Virus record (IMG/VR): IMGVR_UViG_3300042514_001283
Span: 1-64,000 of that record
Origin: a virus
DNA: 64,000 nt
Direction: 5' to 3' (one strand)
Every line of letters begins with the position of its first letter. Position 1 is the stretch's first letter. The position numbers and the translations under genes were made by a program. Of this stretch, positions 52,699 to 61,061 are shown piece by piece. The notes below the pieces were generated by a model that was not told the origin of the DNA, searched no databases, and saw only the letters and a program-made list of their open reading frames with translations.

Positions 52699-55600
52699 TT
52701 ATGCTCCTAATAAAATATCCACTGCTTTGAATGGATATCCTTTCTTTATTGAATTTACATTTGGTCCAAGCATTAATCTTGCATCAAAAGTTGATCCTAG
52801 TGGTGGAACTTCAGAGTACGCTATGTATCCATCTGAGTCAACCATAAAGCCTTCTCTTGGTAACATAGATTGCCAAACATATTCTGGAAAATCCACTACT
52901 TGTATTATACCATTAATTGTTAAGAGAAGTCTTAAAGGATTGTTTATAGCAACTTGTTCCCCTGCAAATTTTGGAAGGAATCTACTAGTAATTCCATCAA
53001 ACTCATATCTCATATCATCTATTGGAATAATGTCTGGTAAATATGGAAGACTTGCAAAAATTAAATCATCAACATATTCTTTGTTTGCTGCGTCTGTATC
53101 GTCTGTAGGCGATGGAACTGTAACATGTCCAGTAAGTGTCGGATTATTTGTTCTTGCTATTTCAGAATCTATATAATCTTTATCAATTGGGGTTGCTGCC
53201 CAAGTTCCAACAGTTACATATCCTAATGTACTAATATTTGAAGGAACTCCAGAATATTGTGCAAATATTATATTATCAGTTCCAACTTTTATTGCACCAG
53301 CTGGATTAATAGAAGTTCCACCTTGTGATACTACATACGAATCGTTTGCAGAAACACTTCCAGATGTTACGAATACATAATCTCCTGATTTAATTAAACC
53401 ACTAGTTACACTTGCTCCATTAAAGTTTACTGCTCTTGTAAGAATAAATGGGTCATCACCATCTCCAGGGAATGATACTACATAAATACCATTTTGTTTT
53501 TGATCTGCTTGATTTCTAATAAGAACTCTTTGAGATGATTGAACTTCATCTCCATCTAGAATTAAAGCTCCGTCAACATTTCCAGTTAGAGTTGCACCAA
53601 CTCCAAGACCTCCAGATGAATCCGATGTTCCATTTACATAAGTTGCATTTAAAGCTTGTTGGGAAACATAAACAACTTCAGGCTTTATGTTAATTCCTGA
53701 TGCAAGTGAATCAACATAAGATTTATTTGCTGCATGTGTTGAAGTTGTTGGGGTAGGAACTGATATAGATCCATTAAAAACTGTAGAAGGATAAACTGAA
53801 ACTGTTCCAGTTGCCCCAGCTGTTGAAGATCCAATATTTATATTTGTTTCTGATCCTGAAACTCCACCAGTTCCAATGTTAATTGTTTTTGTAGCAGTTG
53901 TTGCGTTTCCAAATAGTGTTGCAGTAATAGATCCAGTTGGAGTTCCACCAATTGTAAGAGATGTTGCAGCTCCTGCAAAATTAACCGTAGCTGCAGTTGT
54001 ATTAAACAAATCTAGAGTTGAACTTGTTGTTGATATAGTTGGAGCTCTAAGAGATGTTACTGCTCCTGCATCTGTTGATCCTATTGTTAATGTTGTTGCT
54101 GCTCCTGCAAAATTTACTGTTGTTGCAGTACTATTTACTAAATTAAAGCTACTAGTTCCAGATATTAAAGATGTGCTAATTGTTGGAGAAGACCCAGTTA
54201 TATAAGAATTAGTGTCAATCGTCCATGTATCTGGTCCAGTTCTTTTTAATAGACCAACTCCTGAAGTAATTGCAGAAATTGCTGTAAGATCTCCGTCAAC
54301 TGGTTGATATCCAGATAAAGCTGATGACAAGGCGTATGTACTTGTGTCATAAGACCATGTTCCTGCTGTATTTTTTAGTAACCCAGTTCCAGAACCAAGG
54401 GTATTAATTCCTGAAAGATGTGAGCTATAAGCCTGAACATCTGTTCCAATTACAAGACCTAAAGAAGTTCTTCCAGTAGATGCAGTAAGACCTGTGGATC
54501 CTCCATCCCACTTGTTTCTATCCGTGTAGGCAGTATCCCAGTTAGAAGAGTTGTTGGCTGTTGTAGTGTATGTTGAATCTGATCCACGAATAAGGATTCC
54601 AGCTGTTGATAATGCAGAAATATTAGTAAGGTTTAAATCTTTTGATTGATATAAAGTTGTCGCATTAGTCTGAGTTAAATATGTTGAAGAAGCAGAACTT
54701 TGTGTTAAGTAAGTGTCTACAGCTACAGAGGCACTTAAATATTCAAATAATGTTGGCGAAAGTGCATCTATTGCTCTTTGATTTGTAAAATATAAATTAC
54801 CTGTTTCAGAAATCTGTGAAGTGTTATATGAATTTATTCCTAAAAATGCAGTATTTTGAATTGATGTATCTGGAAATACAAGTTGTCCAGAATTATTAAA
54901 TGCAAAGTTTGCAGATCCTGAACCAGTTGCAATAATAACACCCATGCTATCATTTAACACTATTGAATTAGAAGCACTTTGAAGACTTATTATGCCATTT
55001 GAATACCCATCATACGATCTAATGACAATTGAATCAATATATTCCCAACCACTTTTTGTAGCAATATTTATTTCATTTGGATCTCTATTGGTCCAAACAG
55101 ATCCTGAAGAACTATATGCTAATATCTGATTATTTACAGGACCTGTAAAGTCAACATCTTCAAGAAGAAAAAGACTAGTTCCTACCGATGCTGATGCCCC
55201 TATTTCTAACCAATAAACTCCATCATATACAAAAAATTGAGCAGTGTCATCTTTATACCAAAGATCCCCTTGTGCTGCAGGATATGGTTCTGTTGCACTA
55301 ATTAGAGCTGCTTCTAAAAGTACTTCTTGATTAATCCATGCAGAAGATGCGGAGCTCCACATAAGAGCGTCTCCATCAGTTAAAGAATTTATATAAACAT
55401 TTGAAAGACTGTCTAAACTATGATTATGAGAGCTTGTTGCTAATCCTGCTTCATCTGCTGTTTGATTAATCCAAAGACTTGATGCTGTATCATATGCAAG
55501 AACTTCATTGTTTGCTATGACTCCACTAATTGTTACATCTGTAAGACTTGTGATATCACTAACTGCAGAGACTGTTTCATTTATCCATTTTGAAGTTGTG

Positions 55601-55959
55601 GTATCCCAAACAAGTGCTTGTCCATCAGTGGGGCTGGTAATTACAATATCTGTAAGATCATCAAGTGCTGTTGGTGGCTGAACTACACCATTTACTTCTA
55701 CCCAGTAGGTTCCATCATATACATAAAATTCACCAGTATCATTTTTATACCAAGAATCCCCAGTTTCTGGAGAAGCTGGCTCTGTTGTGCTAACGGTTGT
55801 TCCACCGCCAGCACCTGCACCAAGGACTGACCAAACTCCTGCTTGGTAAATCTTTGCAACAGATGCTGAAGAATTAAAGTATAGCTCCCCCTCGGATCCA
55901 CTTATAGGATCTGAAGGTAATACTACTAAATTTAACCCTGTTAAAAATTTCTTTGCCAT
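52699..55959 (-). CDS. Modular tail fibre protein
   Basis: A 1,086-residue fibre. Three modules near the start repeat TEPxxPxxGDxWYKxDTxxFxVYDGxYWxE (two clear copies) and LTDVxIxxxxNNEVLAYDTASSxWINQ (several). The middle has trimeric-shaft repeats ([45 protein letters not shown]). PTPTSTHAANKSYVDSL and SPTDDTDAANKEYVDDL are typical of phage tail-fibre folding regions. The C-terminal 130 residues form a separate globular part. A long trimeric receptor-binding fibre is likely. Confidence 0.85.
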   Translation of the reverse strand: MAKKFLTGLNLVVLPSDPISGSEGELYFNSSASVAKIYQAGVWSVLGAGAGGGTTVSTTEPASPETGDSWYKNDTGEFYVYDGTYWVEVNGVVQPPTALDDLTDIVITSPTDGQALVWDTTTSKWINETVSAVSDITSLTDVTISGVIANNEVLAYDTASSLWINQTADEAGLATSSHNHSLDSLSNVYINSLTDGDALMWSSASSAWINQEVLLEAALISATEPYPAAQGDLWYKDDTAQFFVYDGVYWLEIGASASVGTSLFLLEDVDFTGPVNNQILAYSSSGSVWTNRDPNEINIATKSGWEYIDSIVIRSYDGYSNGIISLQSASNSIVLNDSMGVIIATGSGSANFAFNNSGQLVFPDTSIQNTAFLGINSYNTSQISETGNLYFTNQRAIDALSPTLFEYLSASVAVDTYLTQSSASSTYLTQTNATTLYQSKDLNLTNISALSTAGILIRGSDSTYTTTANNSSNWDTAYTDRNKWDGGSTGLTASTGRTSLGLVIGTDVQAYSSHLSGINTLGSGTGLLKNTAGTWSYDTSTYALSSALSGYQPVDGDLTAISAITSGVGLLKRTGPDTWTIDTNSYITGSSPTISTSLISGTSSFNLVNSTATTVNFAGAATTLTIGSTDAGAVTSLRAPTISTTSSTLDLFNTTAATVNFAGAATSLTIGGTPTGSITATLFGNATTATKTINIGTGGVSGSETNINIGSSTAGATGTVSVYPSTVFNGSISVPTPTTSTHAANKSYVDSLASGINIKPEVVYVSQQALNATYVNGTSDSSGGLGVGATLTGNVDGALILDGDEVQSSQRVLIRNQADQKQNGIYVVSFPGDGDDPFILTRAVNFNGASVTSGLIKSGDYVFVTSGSVSANDSYVVSQGGTSINPAGAIKVGTDNIIFAQYSGVPSNISTLGYVTVGTWAATPIDKDYIDSEIARTNNPTLTGHVTVPSPTDDTDAANKEYVDDLIFASLPYLPDIIPIDDMRYEFDGITSRFLPKFAGEQVAINNPLRLLLTINGIIQVVDFPEYVWQSMLPREGFMVDSDGYIAYSEVPPLGSTFDARLMLGPNVNSIKKGYPFKAVDILLGA

Positions 55960-55977
55960 TTTTTCCTTCTAATATGA

Positions 55978-56001
55978 GGGGCTAGGGTTTAATCTAGCCC
56001 C
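55978..56001 (-). terminator. Strong hairpin between two fibre genes
   Basis: A perfect 8-bp stem (GGGGCTAG / CTAGCCCC) with an 8-base loop, 20 bases after the 56021 gene stop and 19 bases before the next ATG. On the minus strand no T-run follows, so it may be an RNA-stability or attenuation element and not a classic terminator. Confidence 0.45.
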
Positions 56002-56020
56002 CCACATACTATATTATACT

Positions 56021-57466
56021 TTATCCAATTACTACAACACGATATGTGTCAGCAGCAATTGTTGTTGCACTATTAATTTTAATAGTTATAGCAGATGTTG
56101 ATGTATGTTGTACATCTACTTCTACCTGATTATAATCAGCAGCAACTTCATATACTTGAACTGTTACATCCTTAGTTGCAAGGTTGTGTGTTACAGTCCA
56201 GGTACATACTCCACTAGTTGATGTTAGCGATGTGTTATTAACTGCATATTTCTTTGGGAATCCATCAGTTATTAACTTTGACTCTACAGAAGAAATATCA
56301 ACAGCAAGACCACTACCAGTTGTCAAATAGCTTGTTGAAGCTGTAATGATACCAGCAGTGAATGTTCCAGCACTTCCAGAATTATCTGAATATGTGAAAT
56401 CAACTGTTGAAGAGTCTGTTAGCATTGTGCCAACTGTATCTTCAACATACTCCTGTAATCCAGTTATATCAGATGTTGCATGGACGTGACCTTCAAGAGA
56501 TATAGCAGTTTCGCTACCAAGAAGTCCAGCTGACCATTTATCAGATGATTCATTCCAAATTAAAGAAGCATTGGTTGAATCACCACGCTCAACTTCAATA
56601 CCTGCATTTGCTGCAGGAACTCCAGTTACATTGCTATTAAGGGTAATTTGATTATCCTCAACTAGCAAAGTTTCTGTATTTAGAGTTGTTACGCTTCCGC
56701 TTACAGTTAGATTTCCAGTTACACCAAGATTTCCTCCGATTGTTACATCATCTGGAAGACCAATTGTAATTGCTCCAGCAGATGCTGAAACAGTTACTTC
56801 ATTAGCTGTTCCTGAAAGAGATGTAACACCAGTGTTAGAAATAGTTAGAGTTGAACCTTCACCACCTGAACCAGTTACACTGATACCTGCACCAGATGCA
56901 CTTGCACCTGCTACATAATCACCAGTTGTATCTGCACCAAGAGCGACTGAATCTGCTACAATATCTGCTGTAATTGTTACGTTCTGACTTCCATCAAAAC
57001 TAACACTACCACTTAAAGAACCACCAAGAGCAATAGATCTAGGTGTCTGCAAAGTGCTAGCAGTACTTGCATTACCAGTTAAAGCACCAGTTACATCTAC
57101 TGTAATAGAGTTTGGAAGACTTACCGTTACTGCACCAGCAGATCCGCTTATAGATACTTCGTTAGCTGTACCAGTAATGCTAGTTACGCCAGTGTTTGCA
57201 ATTGTAAGAGAATTTCCAGCATCATTATAGTTTAATGAAATTCCAGTTCCACTATCAAGTAAATCATTTACTGCATCACCAATAAATTCAGTAGACCCAA
57301 CGGCTTCCCAAGATGATCCAGTATATACTTTTAACGTGTTGTCAACAGTGTTAAAGTAAACTTGACCAGCAACTCCACTACCTGGATCTGTAGCCAAATT
57401 ATGGATAACACCGTTTTGCAATTCATTACGATTTAAATCAATACTTGTTAAAAATTTTCTAGACAT
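56021..57466 (-). CDS. Tail fibre protein
   Basis: A 481-residue fibre protein. The start SRKFLTSIDLNRNELQNGVIHNLATDPGSGVAGQVYFNTVDNTLKVYTGSSWEAVG is a common phage fibre N-terminal module. Glycine- and serine-rich shaft repeats follow (VTGALTGNASTASTLQTPRSI; LGVTGNLTVSGSVTTLNTETLLVEDNQITLNSNVTG), and the end VNNTSLTSTSGVCTWTVTHNLATKDVTVQVYE forms a small globular beta domain. AGGAGGTGA before the ATG is one of the strongest ribosome sites in the window. Confidence 0.8.
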   Translation of the reverse strand: MSRKFLTSIDLNRNELQNGVIHNLATDPGSGVAGQVYFNTVDNTLKVYTGSSWEAVGSTEFIGDAVNDLLDSGTGISLNYNDAGNSLTIANTGVTSITGTANEVSISGSAGAVTVSLPNSITVDVTGALTGNASTASTLQTPRSIALGGSLSGSVSFDGSQNVTITADIVADSVALGADTTGDYVAGASASGAGISVTGSGGEGSTLTISNTGVTSLSGTANEVTVSASAGAITIGLPDDVTIGGNLGVTGNLTVSGSVTTLNTETLLVEDNQITLNSNVTGVPAANAGIEVERGDSTNASLIWNESSDKWSAGLLGSETAISLEGHVHATSDITGLQEYVEDTVGTMLTDSSTVDFTYSDNSGSAGTFTAGIITASTSYLTTGSGLAVDISSVESKLITDGFPKKYAVNNTSLTSTSGVCTWTVTHNLATKDVTVQVYEVAADYNQVEVDVQHTSTSAITIKINSATTIAADTYRVVVIG

Positions 57467-57484
57467 ATATTTTCACCTCCTTCA

Positions 57485-57931
57485 TTACGATAAATAAGCC
57501 CTTCCCGAAAATGCTCCGATAAAGGTTAAAACTACAGTACTTGAATTTGGATAGTTATATGACCCCTCAACAACTGTTCCTGCTGTATCAACTACTGTAA
57601 TATTAGGGGTAAACCCTAATCCATGTGTTACGTTCCATACCGCAGAGGGTACTGATTGAATGTGAACATAACCAAGCTCTTGACTTCCAACTAAATCTGT
57701 TGGAGTTCCCCAACCTGAATCTGTTTTTGGACCATACAAATTCATGTTTGTTGTATTTAAGAAAAAATCTCCAACAATACCAATAGTATTATCTGGAGCA
57801 GATGTACCATTAAGTATTCCAGTTCCTCTTCCACCTTGTGGACCAGAGGTTCCTAATTGAACTACTACATTTTCTTCATCAATTGTTATATTATTTACAA
57901 TTTGATCAATTTCTACCTTTAATTCTGCCAT
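57485..57931 (-). CDS. Small virion protein with GPQG segment
   Basis: A 148-residue protein: beta start (LKVEIDQIVNNITIDEENVVVQLG), short collagen-like SGPQGGRGTG, a FFLNTTNMNLYGPKTDSGW segment found in fibre proteins, and a C-terminal beta domain (NVTHGLGFTPNITVVDTAG) that also resembles the end of the 56021 fibre. Same design and gene order as 41810. Confidence 0.65.
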   Translation of the reverse strand: MAELKVEIDQIVNNITIDEENVVVQLGTSGPQGGRGTGILNGTSAPDNTIGIVGDFFLNTTNMNLYGPKTDSGWGTPTDLVGSQELGYVHIQSVPSAVWNVTHGLGFTPNITVVDTAGTVVEGSYNYPNSSTVVLTFIGAFSGRAYLS

Positions 57932-58284
57932 TACCTTGTTACCTCTGGAGTTACATTAAATGTACCTTCGATTAATCTATCAACAATGTTTGATGGACTT
58001 ACTATTTCTAAATCATAAACGTGATTTCCTGCAGGGAAAGCAGATGTAGCACTTGCTGCAATAAATATATCAATAGTTCCTGCAGATCCTCCAATAGTAA
58101 TTCCACTTCCAGAAACTAGAGAAATAATTGGATTATCAGAATAATATGCTTGCCTTACTTGTAATCTTGAAGAATATCCAGATAAATCAATAGGAAGATT
58201 ATCTAGGGAGTATGTTAGAGTCCTTCTAAAGGTACTACCTTGAGGACAAACAAAGTTTACAAGCCCTGGGGTCATGTTGGGCAC
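57931..58284 (-). CDS. Ig-like small tail protein
   Basis: A 117-residue beta protein (VCPQGSTFRRTLTYSLDNLPIDLSGYSSRLQVRQ ... NHVYDLEIVSPSN ... LIEGTFNVTPEVTR). This plan is common for proteins at the base of phage fibres. It shares its ending pattern with 42405. The start is GTG at 58284 with TAGGA upstream, under an extended -10 promoter. Confidence 0.65.
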   Translation of the reverse strand: MPNMTPGLVNFVCPQGSTFRRTLTYSLDNLPIDLSGYSSRLQVRQAYYSDNPIISLVSGSGITIGGSAGTIDIFIAASATSAFPAGNHVYDLEIVSPSNIVDRLIEGTFNVTPEVTR

Positions 58285-58310
58285 TCCTATTTAAATTTTC
58301 TTACTCTTTT

Positions 58311-58319
58311 ATTATACCA
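58311..58319 (-). promoter_or_regulatory. Extended -10 promoter (TGGTATAAT)
   Basis: Exact TGnTATAAT, 26 bases upstream of the GTG start at 58284. Confidence 0.6.
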
Positions 58320-58326
58320 AACTATT

Positions 58327-58641
58327 TTATTTCTTATCTGCAATATATGCTACTAGAACGTCTTTAATTACTTTAACTTCACCAGTTAATTGCTTAAGAT
58401 CTGATTTAATTTCACTTTGATTGGATTCAAGATTATTTACCTTGTCTGCCATGCTAGATCCGCCATTGGGAAATATTTGATGCTCTACACGATCAAGGCG
58501 ATCTGCTATTGTTCTACCTTTTTCATCTTTACCAAGAATTCTTTCAAATTTTCTTACCGTTGCATATCCAACACCTAATATGGCGGTAAGAGATAAAAAC
58601 ATTTGCCAGTTTTCGACAAACATCGCTATTGAATTATTCAT
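58327..58641 (-). CDS. Membrane-anchored coiled-coil protein
   Basis: A 104-residue protein with one N-terminal membrane segment (about 12-28, WQMFLSLTAILGVGYATV) and a charged helical C-terminus with heptads (IADRLDRVEHQ ... ADKVNNLESNQSEIKSDLKQLTGEVKVIKDVL). Similar small proteins in actinophages are placed among lysis genes as holin-like or accessory membrane proteins. No lytic enzyme is adjacent here, so a role in lysis or superinfection exclusion is open. Confidence 0.6.
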   Translation of the reverse strand: MNNSIAMFVENWQMFLSLTAILGVGYATVRKFERILGKDEKGRTIADRLDRVEHQIFPNGGSSMADKVNNLESNQSEIKSDLKQLTGEVKVIKDVLVAYIADKK

Positions 58642-58648
58642 TGTTTTA

Positions 58649-58657
58649 TGGTATACT
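58649..58657 (+). promoter_or_regulatory. Extended -10 promoter of plus-strand gene (TGGTATACT)
   Basis: TGGTATACT on the plus strand, 53 bases upstream of the ATG at 58711. It faces the minus-strand promoter at 58679-58687, making a divergent promoter pair in a 69-base gap. Confidence 0.5.
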
Positions 58658-58678
58658 CCAAAGTAAGACTTAAAAACA

Positions 58679-58687
58679 ATTATAACA
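58679..58687 (-). promoter_or_regulatory. Extended -10 promoter (TGTTATAAT)
   Basis: Exact TGnTATAAT, 37 bases upstream of the minus-strand ATG at 58641. Confidence 0.55.
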
Positions 58688-58710
58688 TATAAATAACATA
58701 GGAGTAATAA

Positions 58711-58932
58711 ATGCCTGATACTAAAGAAGAAGTTAAAAAAGTATTGAAAATTTCAGATCGTTGTGATAGATGTGGTGCTCAAGCTTTTGTACTTGCTACT
58801 GGAGTTTCGGGGGATTTATATTTCTGTGGTCATCATTATAATAAATATGAATATTCAATTACTCAATGGGCTTATAAAATTGTTAATGAATTAGACACTA
58901 TTAATGAAAAGTCTGCAAGTAGTAATATTTAA
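58711..58932 (+). CDS. Zinc-ribbon protein, actinobacterial-type
   Basis: A 73-residue protein with DRCDRCGAQAFVLATGVSGDLYFCGHHYNKYE: CxxC and CxxH pairs flanking a short beta segment. This closely matches small proteins (the DUF7455 type, from memory) conserved in Actinobacteria and their phages, with DRCDRCGA...FC.HH as hallmark. It is one of two plus-strand genes and has AGGAG before the ATG. Function unknown; zinc binding is likely. It is the best sequence hint to the host group. Its stop overlaps the convergent glycine-rich gene by 4 bases. Confidence 0.8.
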   Translation: MPDTKEEVKKVLKISDRCDRCGAQAFVLATGVSGDLYFCGHHYNKYEYSITQWAYKIVNELDTINEKSASSNI

Positions 58933-59774
58933 ACTGCATATCTAATAACAACAATACCAGATCCACCATTTTTTCCAGAAGTGAAATCTCCAGCACTTCC
59001 TCCACCACCATTTCCAGAATTTGCTGGTCCATTTACACCACTGCCTGTTGATGGTCCACCACCTACACCACCTGCTGCGTATACTACTGATGCACCAGTT
59101 GAATATGTGTTTGCCAAACCTGCTCCAGCAGCACCACCACTATTTAAGTTTGCTGCATTTCCACCAGAGCCACCAGCACCGCCACCACCACCGCCAGCAC
59201 AGTTAGTTTGAGTATATGTTCCAGCACCAGAGCCACCACTATTTCCTTGACCAGCAGTACCAGCAGAACCACCATTAGATCCATTACCACCACCACCACC
59301 AGAACCACCAGTGGTAGATGAACTTCCATTAGTTGTAGTTCCACGACCACCACCAGTAGCTACAACTGAATTAAAACTACTATTTGAACCTGGATTGGAT
59401 GCACCATTTAATACTCCTGTTCCACCATCACCAACTACAATTGAGTAGGCTGTAGCAGTTACTGAAGATGTTCCAGTTAACATACCTCCAGCCCCACCTC
59501 CACCACCACCAACGCTGGATACGCCTCCGCCACCGCCTCCGCCACCTGCAACAATTAAATATTGAACAGATAAAGATTTTGATGGTGTAAAAGTTCCTGG
59601 AGATAAAAAAGTATGTGAGTAATATGTTACTCCACCTTCAGTATAAGTGTTTATAACTCCTCCAGAAGCTTGCGGTGAAGAGCGAGAAGAAGTTATAATT
59701 TTTCCAGTATCATTCTGTCCAAACCATTCACTTACTTGAGTAGATGCAAGCATTCTATATAAAGGATTAGCCAT
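58929..59774 (-). CDS. Glycine-rich adhesin
   Basis: A 281-residue protein. Residues 1-22 (LYRMLASTQVSEWFGQ) are shared with the 59909 protein. From about 70 on, glycine makes up nearly half of the chain, in long GG and GGGG runs broken by hydrophobic strands (MLTGTSSVTATAYSIVVGDGG, GSGIVVIRYAV). This resembles the polyglycine-II sandwich tips of phage adhesins such as S16 gp38, where loops between glycine strands bind receptors. Two cysteine-poor blocks and one isolated Cys are present. Likely a variable host-recognition tip. Confidence 0.75.
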   Translation of the reverse strand: MANPLYRMLASTQVSEWFGQNDTGKIITSSRSSPQASGGVINTYTEGGVTYYSHTFLSPGTFTPSKSLSVQYLIVAGGGGGGGGVSSVGGGGGGAGGMLTGTSSVTATAYSIVVGDGGTGVLNGASNPGSNSSFNSVVATGGGRGTTTNGSSSTTGGSGGGGGNGSNGGSAGTAGQGNSGGSGAGTYTQTNCAGGGGGGAGGSGGNAANLNSGGAAGAGLANTYSTGASVVYAAGGVGGGPSTGSGVNGPANSGNGGGGSAGDFTSGKNGGSGIVVIRYAV

Positions 59775-59912
59775 TTACCAGTTTCCTTCTGGACAAACTG
59801 CTTCTTCATTATTGTGTAACCATTCAGATGGACAAGCACATTTTTCACAAGTACTATATTCAACTAAAAAGAAGGGACATTCTTTACAAATATTAACTCT
59901 TTCTTCAATCAT
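59775..59912 (-). CDS. 45-residue zinc-ribbon protein
   Basis: A 45-residue ORF between two adhesin genes: MIEERVNICKECPFF, then STCEKCACP and VCPEGNW. The CxxC, CxxCxC and final C match the zinc ribbon of the 44299 protein in miniature. The ATG overlaps the upstream TGA (ATGA) and its TAA abuts the next ATG, so translation is clearly coupled. Function unknown; the repeated pairing with adhesin or glycosylation genes may hint at virion-protein maturation, which is speculation. Confidence 0.8.
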   Translation of the reverse strand: MIEERVNICKECPFFLVEYSTCEKCACPSEWLHNNEEAVCPEGNW

Positions 59913-60685
59913 AATCCAACCTTTGATTTAAATGTATTAGTTACTGAAGTCATTTCAGTATCACTTAAAGATCTATTGTAAACTGCAAACTGTCCTATTC
60001 TAGCATTCCAGTTTGTGCCATATTCATCACTATAACCAATATTTGCTGCGGTTGCTGACAAATCTATGTTTGCAATTCCAGAAGTATTAGTTGTAAGAAT
60101 AGTTCCATTGTCCCAGATTGTTCTATTAGTTCCAGAATAATTACATCTTAATCCTATAACGTGCCAATTGCCAGTTGAATTTGGTAATCCAACGTTTGTT
60201 CTAGTATCTGCACCACAGCATCCACCCTGATCCCAGTATATAGTTCCATCAACCCAAGTAGCGTGACTAAAAATACTACGACCATAACCAGCAGTACCAT
60301 ACCACTTAAAAGAACCAGTAGTATTTAATGCATTTTGATACATTGTAAAAATAAAGGTATACCCAGAAGTATTATTTATTCCAAAAGAATTAGAAGCTGG
60401 TCCATTTGCTCCATATCCATTCGTATTAAAATATTTTATACCAGATGAGTTGTAGGATGGTGAGCTAGTCCAAGTAAAATTTTTACTATTTCCACTTATG
60501 TCATTCCAAGTAGTTCCAGTACCAGAATATGAAGAAGGATTATTTGCATCTAAATATAGCTGTAGTCCAGTATTTGTAATATCTAGAGTTTTACCAATGC
60601 GAGATGGGACAGATAAATCTCCGTCTTGATTAAACCAGTCAGATACTTGGCTAGAAGAAACCATTCTATGCAAGGCACTAGACAT
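59909..60685 (-). CDS. LamG-like adhesin
   Basis: A 258-residue protein. Residues 1-22 (LHRMVSSSQVSDWFNQ) match the start of the 58929 protein. The rest is one concanavalin/LamG domain: GLQLYLDANNPSSYSGTGTTWNDISGNSKNFTW, SGYTFIFTMYQN, WHVIGLRCNYSGTNRTIWDNG and ARIGQFAVYNRSLSDTEMTSV. Such domains bind glycans. It is likely an interchangeable tip on the same attachment site as the glycine-rich adhesin. Confidence 0.8.
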   Translation of the reverse strand: MSSALHRMVSSSQVSDWFNQDGDLSVPSRIGKTLDITNTGLQLYLDANNPSSYSGTGTTWNDISGNSKNFTWTSSPSYNSSGIKYFNTNGYGANGPASNSFGINNTSGYTFIFTMYQNALNTTGSFKWYGTAGYGRSIFSHATWVDGTIYWDQGGCCGADTRTNVGLPNSTGNWHVIGLRCNYSGTNRTIWDNGTILTTNTSGIANIDLSATAANIGYSDEYGTNWNARIGQFAVYNRSLSDTEMTSVTNTFKSKVGL

Positions 60686-61047
60686 TAGGTAATCCTATTT
60701 ACATAACCTGAAATCGTAATGACATTTGTAGTTGCAGCATAAGCAGCAACTGTATTAGCAGCACTGCCAGTTCCAGTTAAAATTAAACCAGGAACAACTA
60801 AAGTTAATCCAGAAGTAGCAGGAATAGATAATTTAATATCATTATCAACTGCTGTTGTTCCACCAAATTGAATTGTTAATACTACTGCTGCTGCTGAAGA
60901 ATTATATGCATATAGCCAAATTTCATCTTGTATTGTTGCTGATGTTCCAGTTGCGTGAATAGTTGTACCAACTGAGGCAGTAGCAGCAACCTTAATTGCT
61001 TTACCTTGTGTTGATCCTGAAAGTTTTTCTTTTGAAAAAGTTGCCAT
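60685..61047 (-). CDS. Small virion structural protein
   Basis: A 120-residue beta-rich protein (ATFSKEKLSGSTQGKAIKVAATASVGTTIHATG ... DEIWLYAYNSSAAAVVLTIQFGG ... LTLVVPGLILTGTG ... NVITISGYVNRI). I recall close relatives among T4-like cyanophage virion proteins. Role is structural, perhaps a fibre-base or knob protein. Its ATG follows a TATAAT box by 6 bases, suggesting a leaderless start. Confidence 0.7.
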   Translation of the reverse strand: MATFSKEKLSGSTQGKAIKVAATASVGTTIHATGTSATIQDEIWLYAYNSSAAAVVLTIQFGGTTAVDNDIKLSIPATSGLTLVVPGLILTGTGSAANTVAAYAATTNVITISGYVNRIT

Positions 61048-61053
61048 ATTTAT

Positions 61054-61059
61054 ATTATA
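61054..61059 (-). promoter_or_regulatory. -10 box of a leaderless promoter
   Basis: TATAAT ending 6 bases before the ATG at 61047 and 3 bases after the upstream stop. The preceding bases are AGG, so it is not an extended -10. Confidence 0.45.
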
Positions 61060-61061
61060 CC

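Noticed and set aside
53876-54205. Plus-strand ORF of 109 codons inside the fibre gene
   Set aside because: Val/Ala-rich antisense of the repeated ATTVNFAGAAT shaft units.
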